Made by a program: the position numbers and the translations under genes. Positions 8,960 to 19,272 of a DNA stretch of 64,000 bases are shown in pieces (position 1 is the first letter of the stretch; each line of letters begins with the position of its first letter). The stretch lies in assembly GCF_020733705.1 (NCBI RefSeq), contig NZ_JAJFZM010000001.1, positions 1,860,001 through 1,924,000 on the forward strand, given 5' to 3'. The notes under the pieces are model-generated. The model was not told the origin of the DNA. It saw only the letters and a list, made by a program, of their open reading frames with translations, and did no database searches. The DNA comes from Nocardia australiensis. GTDB lineage: Bacteria > Actinomycetota > Actinomycetes > Mycobacteriales > Mycobacteriaceae.

Positions 8960-9850
8960 ATGTCTTCTGAGGCTGAGTCGGATTCGACGATCCCGCGCCG
9001 CTTGCTGGCGCGGCAACTTCGACGGCTACGAGATGATGCGCGGATAACGTCCGACCTCGCCCGCAAGGAGATCGGCGTCTCGCAACAGACGTTCTGGCGC
9101 ATGGAGACCGGGCAGCCAACCCGGATCAATCGCCTGTTTATCGAGGCGCTGTGCAAGCTGTATGACGCCGACGAGAAGACGACGAAAGCTCTACTTGCTC
9201 TGAGAGACGAAGCGCAGAACAGGAGTTGGTGGCACGCCTACTCTGACGCCATCCCCAAGGAATTCGATCTGTTCGTCGGACTCGAGCAAGCTGCCAACAG
9301 CCTTGTTGGATATCATCCGACCTTACTCCCTGGTCTGCTGCAAACCAGGGAGTACAGACAGGCGCTGATCTGGGTGGAACGCCCGAGTATTAGTTCGGAA
9401 GAAGTCAACCGTCGTCTCGAGCTGTCCGCACGACGGCAGGCGCGGCTAACCGCGGAGCGGGAGCCCGCCCGCCTCGATGTGATCATTAACGAAGCCGTCG
9501 CACGACATGCCGTGGGCGGCGTGGCTGTGATGGCGGCACAGCTAATTCACTTGGTGGAGAGCGGCAAACGGCCTAACGTCTCGATACGTGTAGTCCCGAT
9601 CGACGCACGAGCCCATCATGGTTTGTTCGTTGGAACGTTCACAATCCTCGGCTTCCCTCCGCATCGGACCACCCACTTGACCGAACCACCTGTGGTGTAC
9701 GTTGAGGGCTATACAGGTGACCTCTACCTGGAGAAAGAGGAAGAAGTCACTCAGTATCGCAAGGCATTCGCTGACATTGAGCGTTCAGCCCTGAACGAGG
9801 AGCAGAGTCGGGATTTGTTCCTCAGGATCGCAGAGGAGTATGGCACGTGA
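8960..9850 (+). CDS. XRE-family regulator with DUF5753 domain
   Basis: About 296 residues from the ATG at 8960 (GGAG about 8 nt upstream; a GTG at 8906 in frame is an alternative). Residues 12-70 form an XRE helix-turn-helix (ARQLRRLRDDARITSDLA, then GVSQQTFWRMETGQ). The rest is the DUF5753 domain: GLEQAANSLVGYHPTLLPGLLQT and FTILGFP followed by PPVVYVE. Actinomycetes carry many such pairs with a downstream DUF397 gene, as in bldB/whiJ-like developmental systems. The next gene overlaps by 4 nt and is the expected partner. Confidence 0.92.
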   Translation: MSSEAESDSTIPRRLLARQLRRLRDDARITSDLARKEIGVSQQTFWRMETGQPTRINRLFIEALCKLYDADEKTTKALLALRDEAQNRSWWHAYSDAIPKEFDLFVGLEQAANSLVGYHPTLLPGLLQTREYRQALIWVERPSISSEEVNRRLELSARRQARLTAEREPARLDVIINEAVARHAVGGVAVMAAQLIHLVESGKRPNVSIRVVPIDARAHHGLFVGTFTILGFPPHRTTHLTEPPVVYVEGYTGDLYLEKEEEVTQYRKAFADIERSALNEEQSRDLFLRIAEEYGT

Positions 9851-10053
9851 GCGTAAACCTTTCCGGCGCAAAGTGGTTCAAGAGCCGCCGCAGCGGTCCG
9901 AGCAAGGATTGCGTGGAGGTCGCGTTTCTCGACGGCGGACATGTCGGTGTTCGTGACTCCAAGAACCCGACCGGTCCAGCGCTCGTATTCACCCCTGGCG
10001 AGTGGGCAGCTTTCACTGCTGGCGTCCACGATGGCGAGTTCAACCGCCCCTGA
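9847..10053 (+). CDS. DUF397 protein, partner of the XRE regulator
   Basis: 68 residues. The GTG overlaps the TGA of the XRE gene, so translation is coupled. Sequence features are diagnostic of DUF397: AKWFKSRRSGPSKDCVEVAF, then GVRDSKNP and FTPGEWAAFTAGVHDGEF. These small proteins are thought to bind or antagonise the upstream XRE regulator; the exact mechanism is not established. A strong terminator follows at once. Confidence 0.92.
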   Translation: MSVNLSGAKWFKSRRSGPSKDCVEVAFLDGGHVGVRDSKNPTGPALVFTPGEWAAFTAGVHDGEFNRP

Positions 10054-10060
10054 AGCCACA

Positions 10061-10097
10061 AAGCCCGGCACGACACGAAAGCCCGTCGTCCGGGCTT
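10061..10097. terminator. Bidirectional hairpin terminator
   Basis: AAGCCCGG-ACGAC pairs with GTCGT-CCGGGCTT around a short loop (one bulge). It lies 8 nt after the DUF397 stop and 59 nt from the stop of the convergent hydrolase gene, so it can serve both. Confidence 0.75.
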
Positions 10098-10155
10098 CTT
10101 GCTGCTCTGGCCTGCGCATTTGGAGATCCCTAGACCGTGTTCTCCCCGGATGCGG

Positions 10156-11532
10156 TCAGGGGAGCAGCAGGCCCCAGTACAGTGCCCAGAGCACGAATCC
10201 CGTTCCGCCGCAGACCAGGATCACCCACCGCGTCCGCGCGCCAGTGGTCGCTCCGGCCAGCGTGTGACGGCCCCGCGCGAGGACCAAGCCCAGCGCGATC
10301 ACCGCACACACCGCAACCAACTGCAAGGCCAGCCATGGCAGGGTGCGCCCGAACAGCAAGGGGCCGAATGAGGTTGCCCGGGTCGAGAGGATGTAGCCGA
10401 GCTGGACGACAGCACCGGCGATGCCGAACATGGCCGTGAACACCAGCGTTCGCGCGGGCCAGCGGTCCGGCAACCGCCATGCCTGCACTATGCCGGTGAG
10501 CGCATAACCGCTGAGCGCGAGGATGACCCCGACCAGCAGCGCAATGTTCGCCCCGGCCGACTCCCACCAGGACACCGGATCGAGGTCCCGCACCGGATGT
10601 CTCTGCGCCGCAGGCTGATCCACCGACGGCGCGGCAGCCGTGCCGGGCAGCCCGTTCACCCACTCGCCCATGAGCTCGCCGTATCCGGGCGCCAGCCCGG
10701 GCAGCTTGTCGAAGCCGTCGGTGGTCGGCTGCCCGCCGTGCTGGGCGTTGGGTAGGGTCACCAGCGTGTAGTTCGACTTCCCGGCGCGGGCGAACGCGGC
10801 CTGGAATCCGCGCAGGCTATCACCCGGCGGGGTGAGCCGATCCTGATCACCCCAGATCGCGAGCACCGGCTGCCCGATCCGTGCCAACACCGGAATCGGG
10901 TCGTAGTCGGCCTGTGCGAATTGTCCGGCCCCGGCGAGCTGTCGAATCCCGTTGCGCGCCAGCACATCAACCATCGACCCGCGCACTCCCGCCGCACCGA
11001 ACCTGGTCTCGTTGGCCCACGTCTGTTGGGTAGCGGGCGAGACCGAGTTCGCGCCGATCGTGATCAGGAAGGCCACGTCGGTGGACCGCGAAGCAGCCAG
11101 TGGCGCAACCCATCCACCCTCGGACAGGCCCCACAGACCGACCCGATCCGGATCGACTTCCGGCCGATTCCGCAGTGCGGCAAGGCCCGCCAGAGCGTCG
11201 TCGGCCAGCAGCGAATAGTCGCGGTGCGACGGCGTGTATCCCTCGGTGCGCTTGTCGTAGCGCAGCGCGACGATGCCTGCGCGGGCGAACGCGTCGGCGA
11301 CCTGGCTGTAGTGATCACCGCGGCCGTCACCCGACCCGTGGACGAGCACGACACCGGGCCGTCCGGTGGCACCGATCGGGGAGTGCACGGTGCCGGTCGT
11401 CTCGGTGCCGTCACCACGGGTGAACGTGATGTCGGTGGTGGTGTAGTCCTGTGCGTGCGCCAGCGGCATCCCGGTTACGGCGGCGGCAAACATGATGGCG
11501 AACAGGGCGATACTTCTAGCGATCGAAAGCAT
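10156..11532 (-). CDS. Secreted/membrane alpha/beta hydrolase with C-terminal membrane domain
   Basis: 458 residues. A signal peptide (cleaved near AHAQ) precedes a hydrolase domain of the dienelactone hydrolase/BAAT-like type: VVLVHGSGDGRGDHYS oxyanion loop, nucleophile elbow GLSEGG (Ser), the acid region IWGDQDRLTPP and the His in NAQHGGQP. After about residue 325 come roughly four membrane helices (NIALLVGVILALSGYALTG, LVFTAMFGIAGAVVQLGYIL and two more), an unusual tail for this family. The regulator gene ends 8 nt upstream, so the two form an operon. Substrate unknown; it may act on a lipid or ester at the cell surface. Confidence 0.8.
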   Translation of the reverse strand: MLSIARSIALFAIMFAAAVTGMPLAHAQDYTTTDITFTRGDGTETTGTVHSPIGATGRPGVVLVHGSGDGRGDHYSQVADAFARAGIVALRYDKRTEGYTPSHRDYSLLADDALAGLAALRNRPEVDPDRVGLWGLSEGGWVAPLAASRSTDVAFLITIGANSVSPATQQTWANETRFGAAGVRGSMVDVLARNGIRQLAGAGQFAQADYDPIPVLARIGQPVLAIWGDQDRLTPPGDSLRGFQAAFARAGKSNYTLVTLPNAQHGGQPTTDGFDKLPGLAPGYGELMGEWVNGLPGTAAAPSVDQPAAQRHPVRDLDPVSWWESAGANIALLVGVILALSGYALTGIVQAWRLPDRWPARTLVFTAMFGIAGAVVQLGYILSTRATSFGPLLFGRTLPWLALQLVAVCAVIALGLVLARGRHTLAGATTGARTRWVILVCGGTGFVLWALYWGLLLP

Positions 11533-11540
11533 TCATCGTC

Positions 11541-12122
11541 CTACTCAGCCGAGGTGGTGCCGGGTGCCGGGAAGGCGAGGAAGCGTGTCAGCACGCGGCG
11601 GGCGCCGGGCCTGTCCTGTTGATGCGTCGCCTGGAAACTCTTGAGCAGCGTTAGGTAGTCCTCGAAGAACTCCTCGAGTTCCGCGGGCGTCGCATAGATC
11701 GCGCCACGCGAGAAAGGCATGATGTCCGCCCACTCACCCAGTTCGGCGCGTTGAGCCTCGAACCGCTGGAACATCTCGATGTCCTCGGCGATGTGCTGCG
11801 CGACCAGCCCTTCCATCAGCTCGCGCAACTCCGGCGACTGTTCACGATCCATCCGGTACCGCAGATCCTTCGGCGGCGAACGCCACCACCGCTCCTTCCC
11901 CTTCGCCAACTCGGGCGCCTCCTCGATGAATCCGTGTTCGGCCAGCTGTCGTAGGTGGTAGCTGGTCGCACCGGTGTTCTCTCCCAGCGCAGCGGCCAGT
12001 GCGGTGGAGGTCGCCGGTCCGTTCTCCGCGAGCGCGCGCAAGATGCGTTGGCGCAGAGGATGTGCCAGCGCGCGTAAGGCGGCGGGATCAGTGATCTCCC
12101 TGGGCGGTATCTCATCAGGCAT
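11541..12122 (-). CDS. ArsR/HTH_20-type transcriptional regulator
   Basis: 193 residues. The N-terminal winged helix (about 8-85) reads RALAHPLRQRILRALAENG, STALAAALGENTGATSYHLR and HGFIEEAPELAKGKERWW, typical of ArsR-like regulators of the HTH_20 group that lack metal-binding cysteines. The C-terminal half is a helical effector/dimer domain. It is first in an operon with the hydrolase at 10156. A perfect 12-bp-arm palindrome lies 11 nt upstream of its ATG and is probably its own operator. Confidence 0.88.
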   Translation of the reverse strand: MPDEIPPREITDPAALRALAHPLRQRILRALAENGPATSTALAAALGENTGATSYHLRQLAEHGFIEEAPELAKGKERWWRSPPKDLRYRMDREQSPELRELMEGLVAQHIAEDIEMFQRFEAQRAELGEWADIMPFSRGAIYATPAELEEFFEDYLTLLKSFQATHQQDRPGARRVLTRFLAFPAPGTTSAE

Positions 12123-12132
12123 AGTTACACAT

Positions 12133-12164
12133 TATTCTTTGCATGCAGGTCTATGCAAAGAATA
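12133..12164. promoter_or_regulatory. Perfect palindrome, likely operator of the HTH regulator
   Basis: TATTCTTTGCAT at 12133-12144 and ATGCAAAGAATA at 12153-12164 form perfect 12-bp arms around 8 nt. It is AT-rich in a GC-rich context and lies directly upstream of the regulator start at 12122, where it would block the promoter of the regulator-hydrolase operon. Confidence 0.75.
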
Positions 12165-12326
12165 TTTTGCAACTATGGACCGGGCGGGTAGGCAATGTGC
12201 TTCAAAAATCGAGGGCATGACCGATCTCGCGCTGACGCCCGGACGTCGAACCGAACTGGCCGCGTGGCCCGGCATATGGCCGGTGTCAGTACGCGAGATT
12301 CCGCGCGGTGTTCTACAACGGCGAAA

Positions 12327-12363
12327 CGCGAGGACCCCCAGCCATGGGCTAGGGGTCCTCGCG
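12327..12363. terminator. Hairpin terminator
   Basis: CGCGAGGACCCC (12327-12338) pairs perfectly with GGGGTCCTCGCG (12352-12363) around a 13-nt loop. It lies 31 nt after the stop of the minus-strand EspI-like ATPase. There is no long T-tract. The remaining sequence between 12165 and 12394 shows nothing else I can support. Confidence 0.65.
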
Positions 12364-12394
12364 TCGAAATCGGTTGTGCCGCTTGGGTAGCGAA

Positions 12395-14416
12395 TCAGTG
12401 CCTGGTCGGGCCCGGTCGGTGCTGCTGGTTGCCGATGTAGCCGAAGTCGTCGGCGACCATGGCGGCCAACTCCAACAGGGCGCGGCGGGTCGGCTTGCTC
12501 ACCAGTTCCAGGTCGATCTCGGCACCCTCGGCGAGGTGGTCGTCGAAGGGCACTACCTGGACGGCGCGGGTGCGATCGAGGAACAGCTTGCGCAGCTGGT
12601 CCAGATCGACCGTCGAGGCACCACGGCGTGACGCGTTGACAACCACCACCGTGCGTTCGACGAGCTTGCCGTAGCCGTGATGGTCGAGCCAGTCCAGCGT
12701 TGCCGACGCGCTGCGCGCACCGTCGATAGCCGGTGAGGTGACCAGCACCAGCGAACTGGCCATATCCAGCACGCCCGCCATGGCCGAGTGCATCAGGCCG
12801 GTACCGCAGTCGGTGAGGATGATGTTGTAGAACGACTGCAGGATGCCGATGGCCTGGCGGTAGTCGGCCTCGCTGAAGGCTTCCGAGACCGCCGGATCCT
12901 GTTCGCTCGCAAGCACTTCCAGTCGGCTCGGTGCCTGCGAGGTGTGTGCGCGGACATCAGAGTACCTGGTGATTTGCTGGTCTTCGAGCAGGTTGCGCAC
13001 GGTGGATCGGGTCTGGCGCGGGATCCGGTGCCCGAGCGTGCCGAGGTCGGGATTGGCGTCGATCGCGATAACCCGGTCGCCGCGCAGTGTCGAGAATGTC
13101 GACCCGAGTCCGACGGTGGTCGTCGTCTTGCCGACACCGCCCTTGAGCGAGAGGATCGCGATCCGATAGTCGCCACGCACCGGCTGATTCACTCGCTCGA
13201 CGAGATCGCGGTGCACGACGTCCGCCGCCGACTGACCGGGATTGATCATTCCGCCGGATGCCTTGTGCACGGCGCGCCGCCAGCCGCTGCGCGGTGCCTT
13301 GCGTGCGCGCTTGAGCAGGTTCAGGTCGTTGACCGAATGTCCGGGTTGTCCCGGCTGCGGCATGTGCTGCGGCTGGAAAGGCTGTTGCTGCTGATGGGTA
13401 TTGGGTTCGCCCTGCCAGCCGGGTGGCGGCACCTGGCCCATGGATCCGGTCTGGCCGACGGGCGGCTGAGCGATCGGTGGCTGACCCATCGGCGGCTGGC
13501 CGATCGGACCCGGCTGCTGATACATCTGCTGTTGCGGCGGCGCTGGCTGCTGCATCGGCGGGGGCGGCGGTGCCCAGCTGTAGATGGCGCCGCTGGGCTG
13601 ATCGGGCTGCTGTCCGTCCGGCGAGACTTGCGGCCCCTGGCTGATTTCCGGCCGGTACTCGCCGTAGGGCGCGTTGGGCTGTTCGGGCGTCGGCTGCACC
13701 GGGTGGTTACCGCTCTCGGTCGCAGCGGCCGGCGCACCGGGCTGGTTGGGTGCGGCTCGGTACGGCGTCGATTGATCTTGGTACGGCGCCGACTGATAAG
13801 GATCGGGCTGATACTGCTCCGTCGGGTATGGAGCAGGCTGCGCGAACTGACCGGCGTTGTATGGCGCGTATTGATCCGGCGCGCCGGGGGGCGCGAACCC
13901 TTCAGCCGGAGCCATACCTTGTGGTGGCGCAAAGCCTTCCGGCGGCGCGAATCCCGGCGTCGGCGCAAACCCGTCGGCCGGCGCGAATCCGGGAGGGGGC
14001 GCGAATCCTTCCTGCGGGGCGAATCCGGTGGGCCCCGAGCCGTCCGGCGCGAACCCCCCGGTCGGTGCGAAACCTTCAGGCGCAGTGAACCCCTCGGGCG
14101 GCGCCGAACCGTCGGGCTGGCCGTACGGCGGCGCCACGTTCGTCTGGTAGACAGTCGTCTGATCCAGCGGCCCCGCGCCCGCTGGTACGCCAGCGAACTC
14201 CTCCGGAGCCGACTGCGTGGCTACCTCCGGCTGGTCCGGCTCGGACCGGTTCGTGGATTCCTGAACGTCGAAATCGCCGACAGCGTCGGAAGAGACGTCG
14301 GCGGAAGACGATTCGCCCGCCTCATCCGGTGCCCCCTGGCCGGTGGCCTCGGCCGTGTCCACCGAATGACTCAGCAGCCAGGGCGGAGAGGTCGGGTTGT
14401 GGTCGTTAGTGGTCAC
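12395..14416 (-). CDS. EspI-like proline-rich MinD/ParA ATPase
   Basis: 673 residues, GTG start with GGGGGAAC upstream. Residues 1-370 are low-complexity and rich in Pro, Gln, Gly and Ala, including a run of GFAP-type repeats. From about residue 385 the sequence becomes a MinD-type ATPase: deviant Walker [16 protein letters not shown] near residue 424, IDANPDLGTLGHRI, and TDCGTGLMHSAMAGVLDMA. This order (disordered Pro-rich N-terminus, MinD ATPase C-terminus) is that of mycobacterial ESX-1 protein EspI and relatives. No ESX genes are visible nearby, so a direct secretion role here is inference. A hairpin at 14427-14448 lies just before the ribosome site. Confidence 0.85.
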   Translation of the reverse strand: MTTNDHNPTSPPWLLSHSVDTAEATGQGAPDEAGESSSADVSSDAVGDFDVQESTNRSEPDQPEVATQSAPEEFAGVPAGAGPLDQTTVYQTNVAPPYGQPDGSAPPEGFTAPEGFAPTGGFAPDGSGPTGFAPQEGFAPPPGFAPADGFAPTPGFAPPEGFAPPQGMAPAEGFAPPGAPDQYAPYNAGQFAQPAPYPTEQYQPDPYQSAPYQDQSTPYRAAPNQPGAPAAATESGNHPVQPTPEQPNAPYGEYRPEISQGPQVSPDGQQPDQPSGAIYSWAPPPPPMQQPAPPQQQMYQQPGPIGQPPMGQPPIAQPPVGQTGSMGQVPPPGWQGEPNTHQQQQPFQPQHMPQPGQPGHSVNDLNLLKRARKAPRSGWRRAVHKASGGMINPGQSAADVVHRDLVERVNQPVRGDYRIAILSLKGGVGKTTTTVGLGSTFSTLRGDRVIAIDANPDLGTLGHRIPRQTRSTVRNLLEDQQITRYSDVRAHTSQAPSRLEVLASEQDPAVSEAFSEADYRQAIGILQSFYNIILTDCGTGLMHSAMAGVLDMASSLVLVTSPAIDGARSASATLDWLDHHGYGKLVERTVVVVNASRRGASTVDLDQLRKLFLDRTRAVQVVPFDDHLAEGAEIDLELVSKPTRRALLELAAMVADDFGYIGNQQHRPGPTRH
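13883..14101 (-). repeat. In-frame tandem GFAP-type repeats
   Basis: Encodes residues about 106-178 of the EspI-like protein: roughly ten imperfect copies of a 5-9 residue unit such as EGFAP, PGFAP, DGFAP and EGMAP. The underlying GC-rich units (gcgaatcc/gcgaaccc) are degenerate at the third position, so copy-number change by slippage is possible but not extreme. Confidence 0.8.
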
Positions 14417-14426
14417 AGTTCCCCCA

Positions 14427-14448
14427 TCTGCTCGGAAATTCGAGCAGA
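14427..14448 (-). promoter_or_regulatory. Inverted repeat in the 5' leader of the EspI-like gene
   Basis: TCTGCTCG / CGAGCAGA arms of 8 bp with a 6-nt spacer, about 10 nt from the GTG and directly beside the GGGGGAA ribosome site. It could be an operator or an mRNA hairpin affecting initiation. The rest of the 14449-14577 gap shows nothing else. Confidence 0.45.
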
Positions 14449-14577
14449 GAGCTCGGCGCTTGAGTGCGAATCAACGCTAGCACGGGATTCGCTGACTCGT
14501 CCCGCGGTGTGGATGGGCGAATGTGCCTGGCAGGACGCACCGCCGAAGGTGGTCCGAGTGCTGGTCCGCGCCAACAA

Positions 14578-14640
14578 GATCGGGCCGGACGCCCAGGTAG
14601 GCGACTCGCGCGCGCCTATCACAGGCATCCGGCCCCGATC
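14578..14640 (-). terminator. Long hairpin downstream of leuA
   Basis: GATCGGGCCGGACGCC (14578-14593) pairs with GGCATCCGGCCCCGATC (14624-14640) with one or two mismatches, and an inner GGTAGGCG / CGCGCCTATC stem extends it. It lies 28 nt beyond the leuA stop, so it is the likely leuA terminator. Confidence 0.65.
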
Positions 14641-14668
14641 GAAGGATTCGGATCGGCGGAACGTGGGA

Positions 14669-16546
<1,878 letters not shown>

Positions 16547-16562
<16 letters not shown>

Positions 16563-16588
16563 CGGCCGAGAAGAAGTGCCCGCTGCAT
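16547..16588 (-). CDS. leuA leader peptide
   Basis: A 13-residue ORF, MQRALLLGRRDGV, with three consecutive Leu codons (CTT CTT CTC), 84 nt upstream of the leuA start. The CTT codon is rare in this GC-rich genome. Leader peptides rich in the end-product amino acid are the classical sensor of ribosome-mediated attenuation, and leucine leader peptides before leuA are known in related actinobacteria. The ribosome site is weak (GGGAATT). Confidence 0.65.
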
Positions 16589-16729
16589 AATTCCCGGAAG
16601 TTTACAGTGTCGCGTCGCGTCTTCGGAAGGCAGTCCTGTCGTCCGGTCATCCGACGTCTCCGATAGCGTTCGGGGCCGCATACAACGCTTGTACGGACTC
16701 GGTCCGACGGGACGTCGAAGGAACTTCAT

Positions 16730-17497
16730 ATGACTTGGCTGGAACAACTGGCCGTCCTCGCCGCGGGTATCGCCGCGGGTGGCATCAACACCGTCGTGGG
16801 ATCGGGGACACTGATCACTTTTCCGTTGCTGCTGGCGTTCGGGCTGCCGCCGGTGACTGCGAACGTGTCGAACACGATCGGCCTTGTGCCGGGCGGCATC
16901 AGCGGGGTAGTCGGGTATCGGCGCGAACTCGAGGGGCAGCGGACCAGGTTGCTGCGGCTGGGCACGGCATCGCTGCTCGGCGGTATCACCGGCGCGGTAC
17001 TACTGCTGACGCTGCCGGCCCAGGCGTTCAAGGCGATCGTGCCGGTGCTGATCATCGCGGCGCTGATTCTCGTCGTGGTCCAGCCGAGGCTGGCGCGCTG
17101 GGTGAAACGGCGTCGTGAGCAGGACACCGGCCCCGAGCCACAACACGGTGGTCTGATTCTGTTCGTCGCGGTGTACGCGTGCGGCATATACGGCGGGTAT
17201 TTCGGTGCGGCCCAGGGCGTGCTGTTGATCGGGTTGCTCGGGGTTTTCGTGCACGAGGACATCCAGCGCCTCAACGGTGTCAAGAATGTGCTCGGGCTGC
17301 TGGTGAACGCGGTGTCGGCGGTGATCTTCACGATCATCGCCGACGTCGACTGGACCGTGGTCGCGCTCATTGCCGTCGGATCGATCATCGGCGGACAATT
17401 GGGGGCGAAGGTCGGCCGGAAGCTGCCGCCCAATGTGTTGCGCGGGGTCATCGTCGTGGTCGGCACCATCGCGGTGGTCCGATTGCTGACGACGTAG
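16730..17497 (+). CDS. TSUP-family (TauE/SafE) membrane permease
   Basis: 255 residues with about eight membrane helices in two homologous halves. The first carries VLAAGIAAGGINTVVGSGTL, the second YACGIYGGYFGAAQGVLLIG; these Gly-rich repeats are the hallmark of the sulfite/organosulfonate exporter family. GTAEL-like loops are lacking and the substrate cannot be told. Divergent from leuA across about 140 nt of leader and promoter. Confidence 0.9.
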   Translation: MTWLEQLAVLAAGIAAGGINTVVGSGTLITFPLLLAFGLPPVTANVSNTIGLVPGGISGVVGYRRELEGQRTRLLRLGTASLLGGITGAVLLLTLPAQAFKAIVPVLIIAALILVVVQPRLARWVKRRREQDTGPEPQHGGLILFVAVYACGIYGGYFGAAQGVLLIGLLGVFVHEDIQRLNGVKNVLGLLVNAVSAVIFTIIADVDWTVVALIAVGSIIGGQLGAKVGRKLPPNVLRGVIVVVGTIAVVRLLTT

Positions 17498-17592
17498 GTG
17501 AGTTCGACCGCCGGGCCGGGTTTGGGCATGTGCCGCGCCACAGTCGATCTCGTCACAAAGGAGGACGACGCGTAGGGGGGTGTGAGCACAGG

Positions 17593-19176
17593 ATGAGCAC
17601 TGTGGATAGGTGGAAGATCGCCGTGTTCGGTGTGCTCGTCGTGTCGGTGCCCGCGCTGGCCGGATGCGATGCGTCGCCGTCGGGGCAGGCGTACCAGCAG
17701 CCCTCAGCGTCGGCCGAACTCGTCGCACAGGCCGACGCCGCGCCGACACCACGGCTCGAGTGGGGCCCGTGCGACGGGCCCGGGCTGGCCGGATACCAAT
17801 GCGCGGTCGCGAATGTGCCGCTCGACTATGCCCAGCCGAATGGGCCGACCCTCCCGCTCGCGGTGCTGCGTCAAGCCGCGACCGATCCAGCCCGTCGTGT
17901 CGGTACCCTGTTCACCGCGGTCGGCGGGCCCGGCGGATCGGCGTTCGATTCGGCACGCGATGGCGAGCTGGTTCCCGGCGAACTGAGTCGCCGATTCGAT
18001 GTGGTGACCTTCGATCAACGCGGGATCGGCCGCAGTTCGCAGGTGCGCTGTTTCGCGAATACCGATGAGCAGCAACGGTTCTGGTTGAATTCTTGGCAAC
18101 CTCCCGCGAATGCCGAACAGGAACGTGCCGCCGAACGCGGCAGTCGCGAGTTGGCGGCGGGCTGCGCTGCCAACGACGGTGCGCTGATCGCGCATCTCAC
18201 CACCGTCGACGCCGCCCGCGATCTGGACCTGCTGCGCCGCGCGGTCGGTGAGCCGAAACTGACCTACCGGGGCGGCTCGTACGCCAGCTACCTCGGCGAG
18301 GTCTACGGCGCGCTGTTCGGTGCGCGCGTCCGTGCGCTGCAGTTGGGCGCGATGATCGATCCGGAGGCATATACCAACGATTCGAGCACCGACATCGCCA
18401 ATACAGCTGTCGGCACCGAGCAGGTCCTCGACGAGTTCTTCCGGTTGTGCACGCAGGCGGGCCAGCCGAGGTGCGCCTTTGCGGGCGAGGATGTTCGAGC
18501 GCGCGACCGTGCCCTGCTGGATCGGCTACGCCAGGGCGCGATCGTGGTCGGGCAGGGGGAACGCGCGGTATCGGTGAGCTACGGAGAGGTCGTCCAGGCG
18601 CACGCGATAATGCTGTACGACGCGCAGCACGGCTGGCCCGCGCTGGCCGGCCTGCTCGCGGAATTGGAGCGCGGCGCCGACGGCAACGCCGACACCGTGC
18701 GGGAAGTGCTTGCCGCAGCACCATTTTCGTTCGACTTCCTCGATTCATTCACCGCAATCACCTGCGCGGACGGCACTTTCGGTCGAAATCCGGAACAGTG
18801 GCCGGTAACTGGGCGTGAATTCGCCGGTACCGCACCGACTTACGCCGAGTTCTGGTTGTACCTGCGGCAACCATGTGCGGTATGGCCGACTCCGGAGCAG
18901 GGCTATCCGCAGCGATACACCGGCCCATGGACGCTGCGCTCGGATGTTCCGGCCCTCTTGCTGAACAACCGATTCGATCCGGTGACCCCGCTGACGTCCG
19001 CTAAACGCGCACAACAGGAAATGGGCAACGCGCGGCTCGTCGTCATCGACGACGGCTACGGTCACGACCCGAGCGGTGACTGCGCGCGGCGGCTGGTGGA
19101 GCACTATCTGATCGATCTGCGACTCCCAGACGCGGGCACCTCATGTAGGGCGGACCGCGCTCCGTTTACCGAATAG
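17593..19176 (+). CDS. TAP-like alpha/beta hydrolase lipoprotein
   Basis: 527 residues from the ATG at 17593, where a signal peptide with lipobox (VPALAGCDAS) begins; the frame is open further upstream but without a signal. The catalytic domain shows the oxyanion loop AVGGPGGSAFD, VTFDQRGIGRSS, the nucleophile elbow RGGSYASYLGEVYG (Ser), the acid NNRFDPVTPL and the His in GYGHDPSGDCARR. This is the tripeptidyl-peptidase/TAP C-terminal family that includes the mycobacterial envelope protein CaeA and its neighbour. It probably acts on peptides or esters outside the membrane; substrate unknown. Confidence 0.9.
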   Translation: MSTVDRWKIAVFGVLVVSVPALAGCDASPSGQAYQQPSASAELVAQADAAPTPRLEWGPCDGPGLAGYQCAVANVPLDYAQPNGPTLPLAVLRQAATDPARRVGTLFTAVGGPGGSAFDSARDGELVPGELSRRFDVVTFDQRGIGRSSQVRCFANTDEQQRFWLNSWQPPANAEQERAAERGSRELAAGCAANDGALIAHLTTVDAARDLDLLRRAVGEPKLTYRGGSYASYLGEVYGALFGARVRALQLGAMIDPEAYTNDSSTDIANTAVGTEQVLDEFFRLCTQAGQPRCAFAGEDVRARDRALLDRLRQGAIVVGQGERAVSVSYGEVVQAHAIMLYDAQHGWPALAGLLAELERGADGNADTVREVLAAAPFSFDFLDSFTAITCADGTFGRNPEQWPVTGREFAGTAPTYAEFWLYLRQPCAVWPTPEQGYPQRYTGPWTLRSDVPALLLNNRFDPVTPLTSAKRAQQEMGNARLVVIDDGYGHDPSGDCARRLVEHYLIDLRLPDAGTSCRADRAPFTE

Positions 19177-19272
19177 CCGCGCCTGCCGCCCACATCGCCT
19201 AATGGTCATCTGTTCAGCGGACCGGAATCCCGGTATTCTGCGCTCGGCCATGCGTGATGAGGAGGTGGCCTG

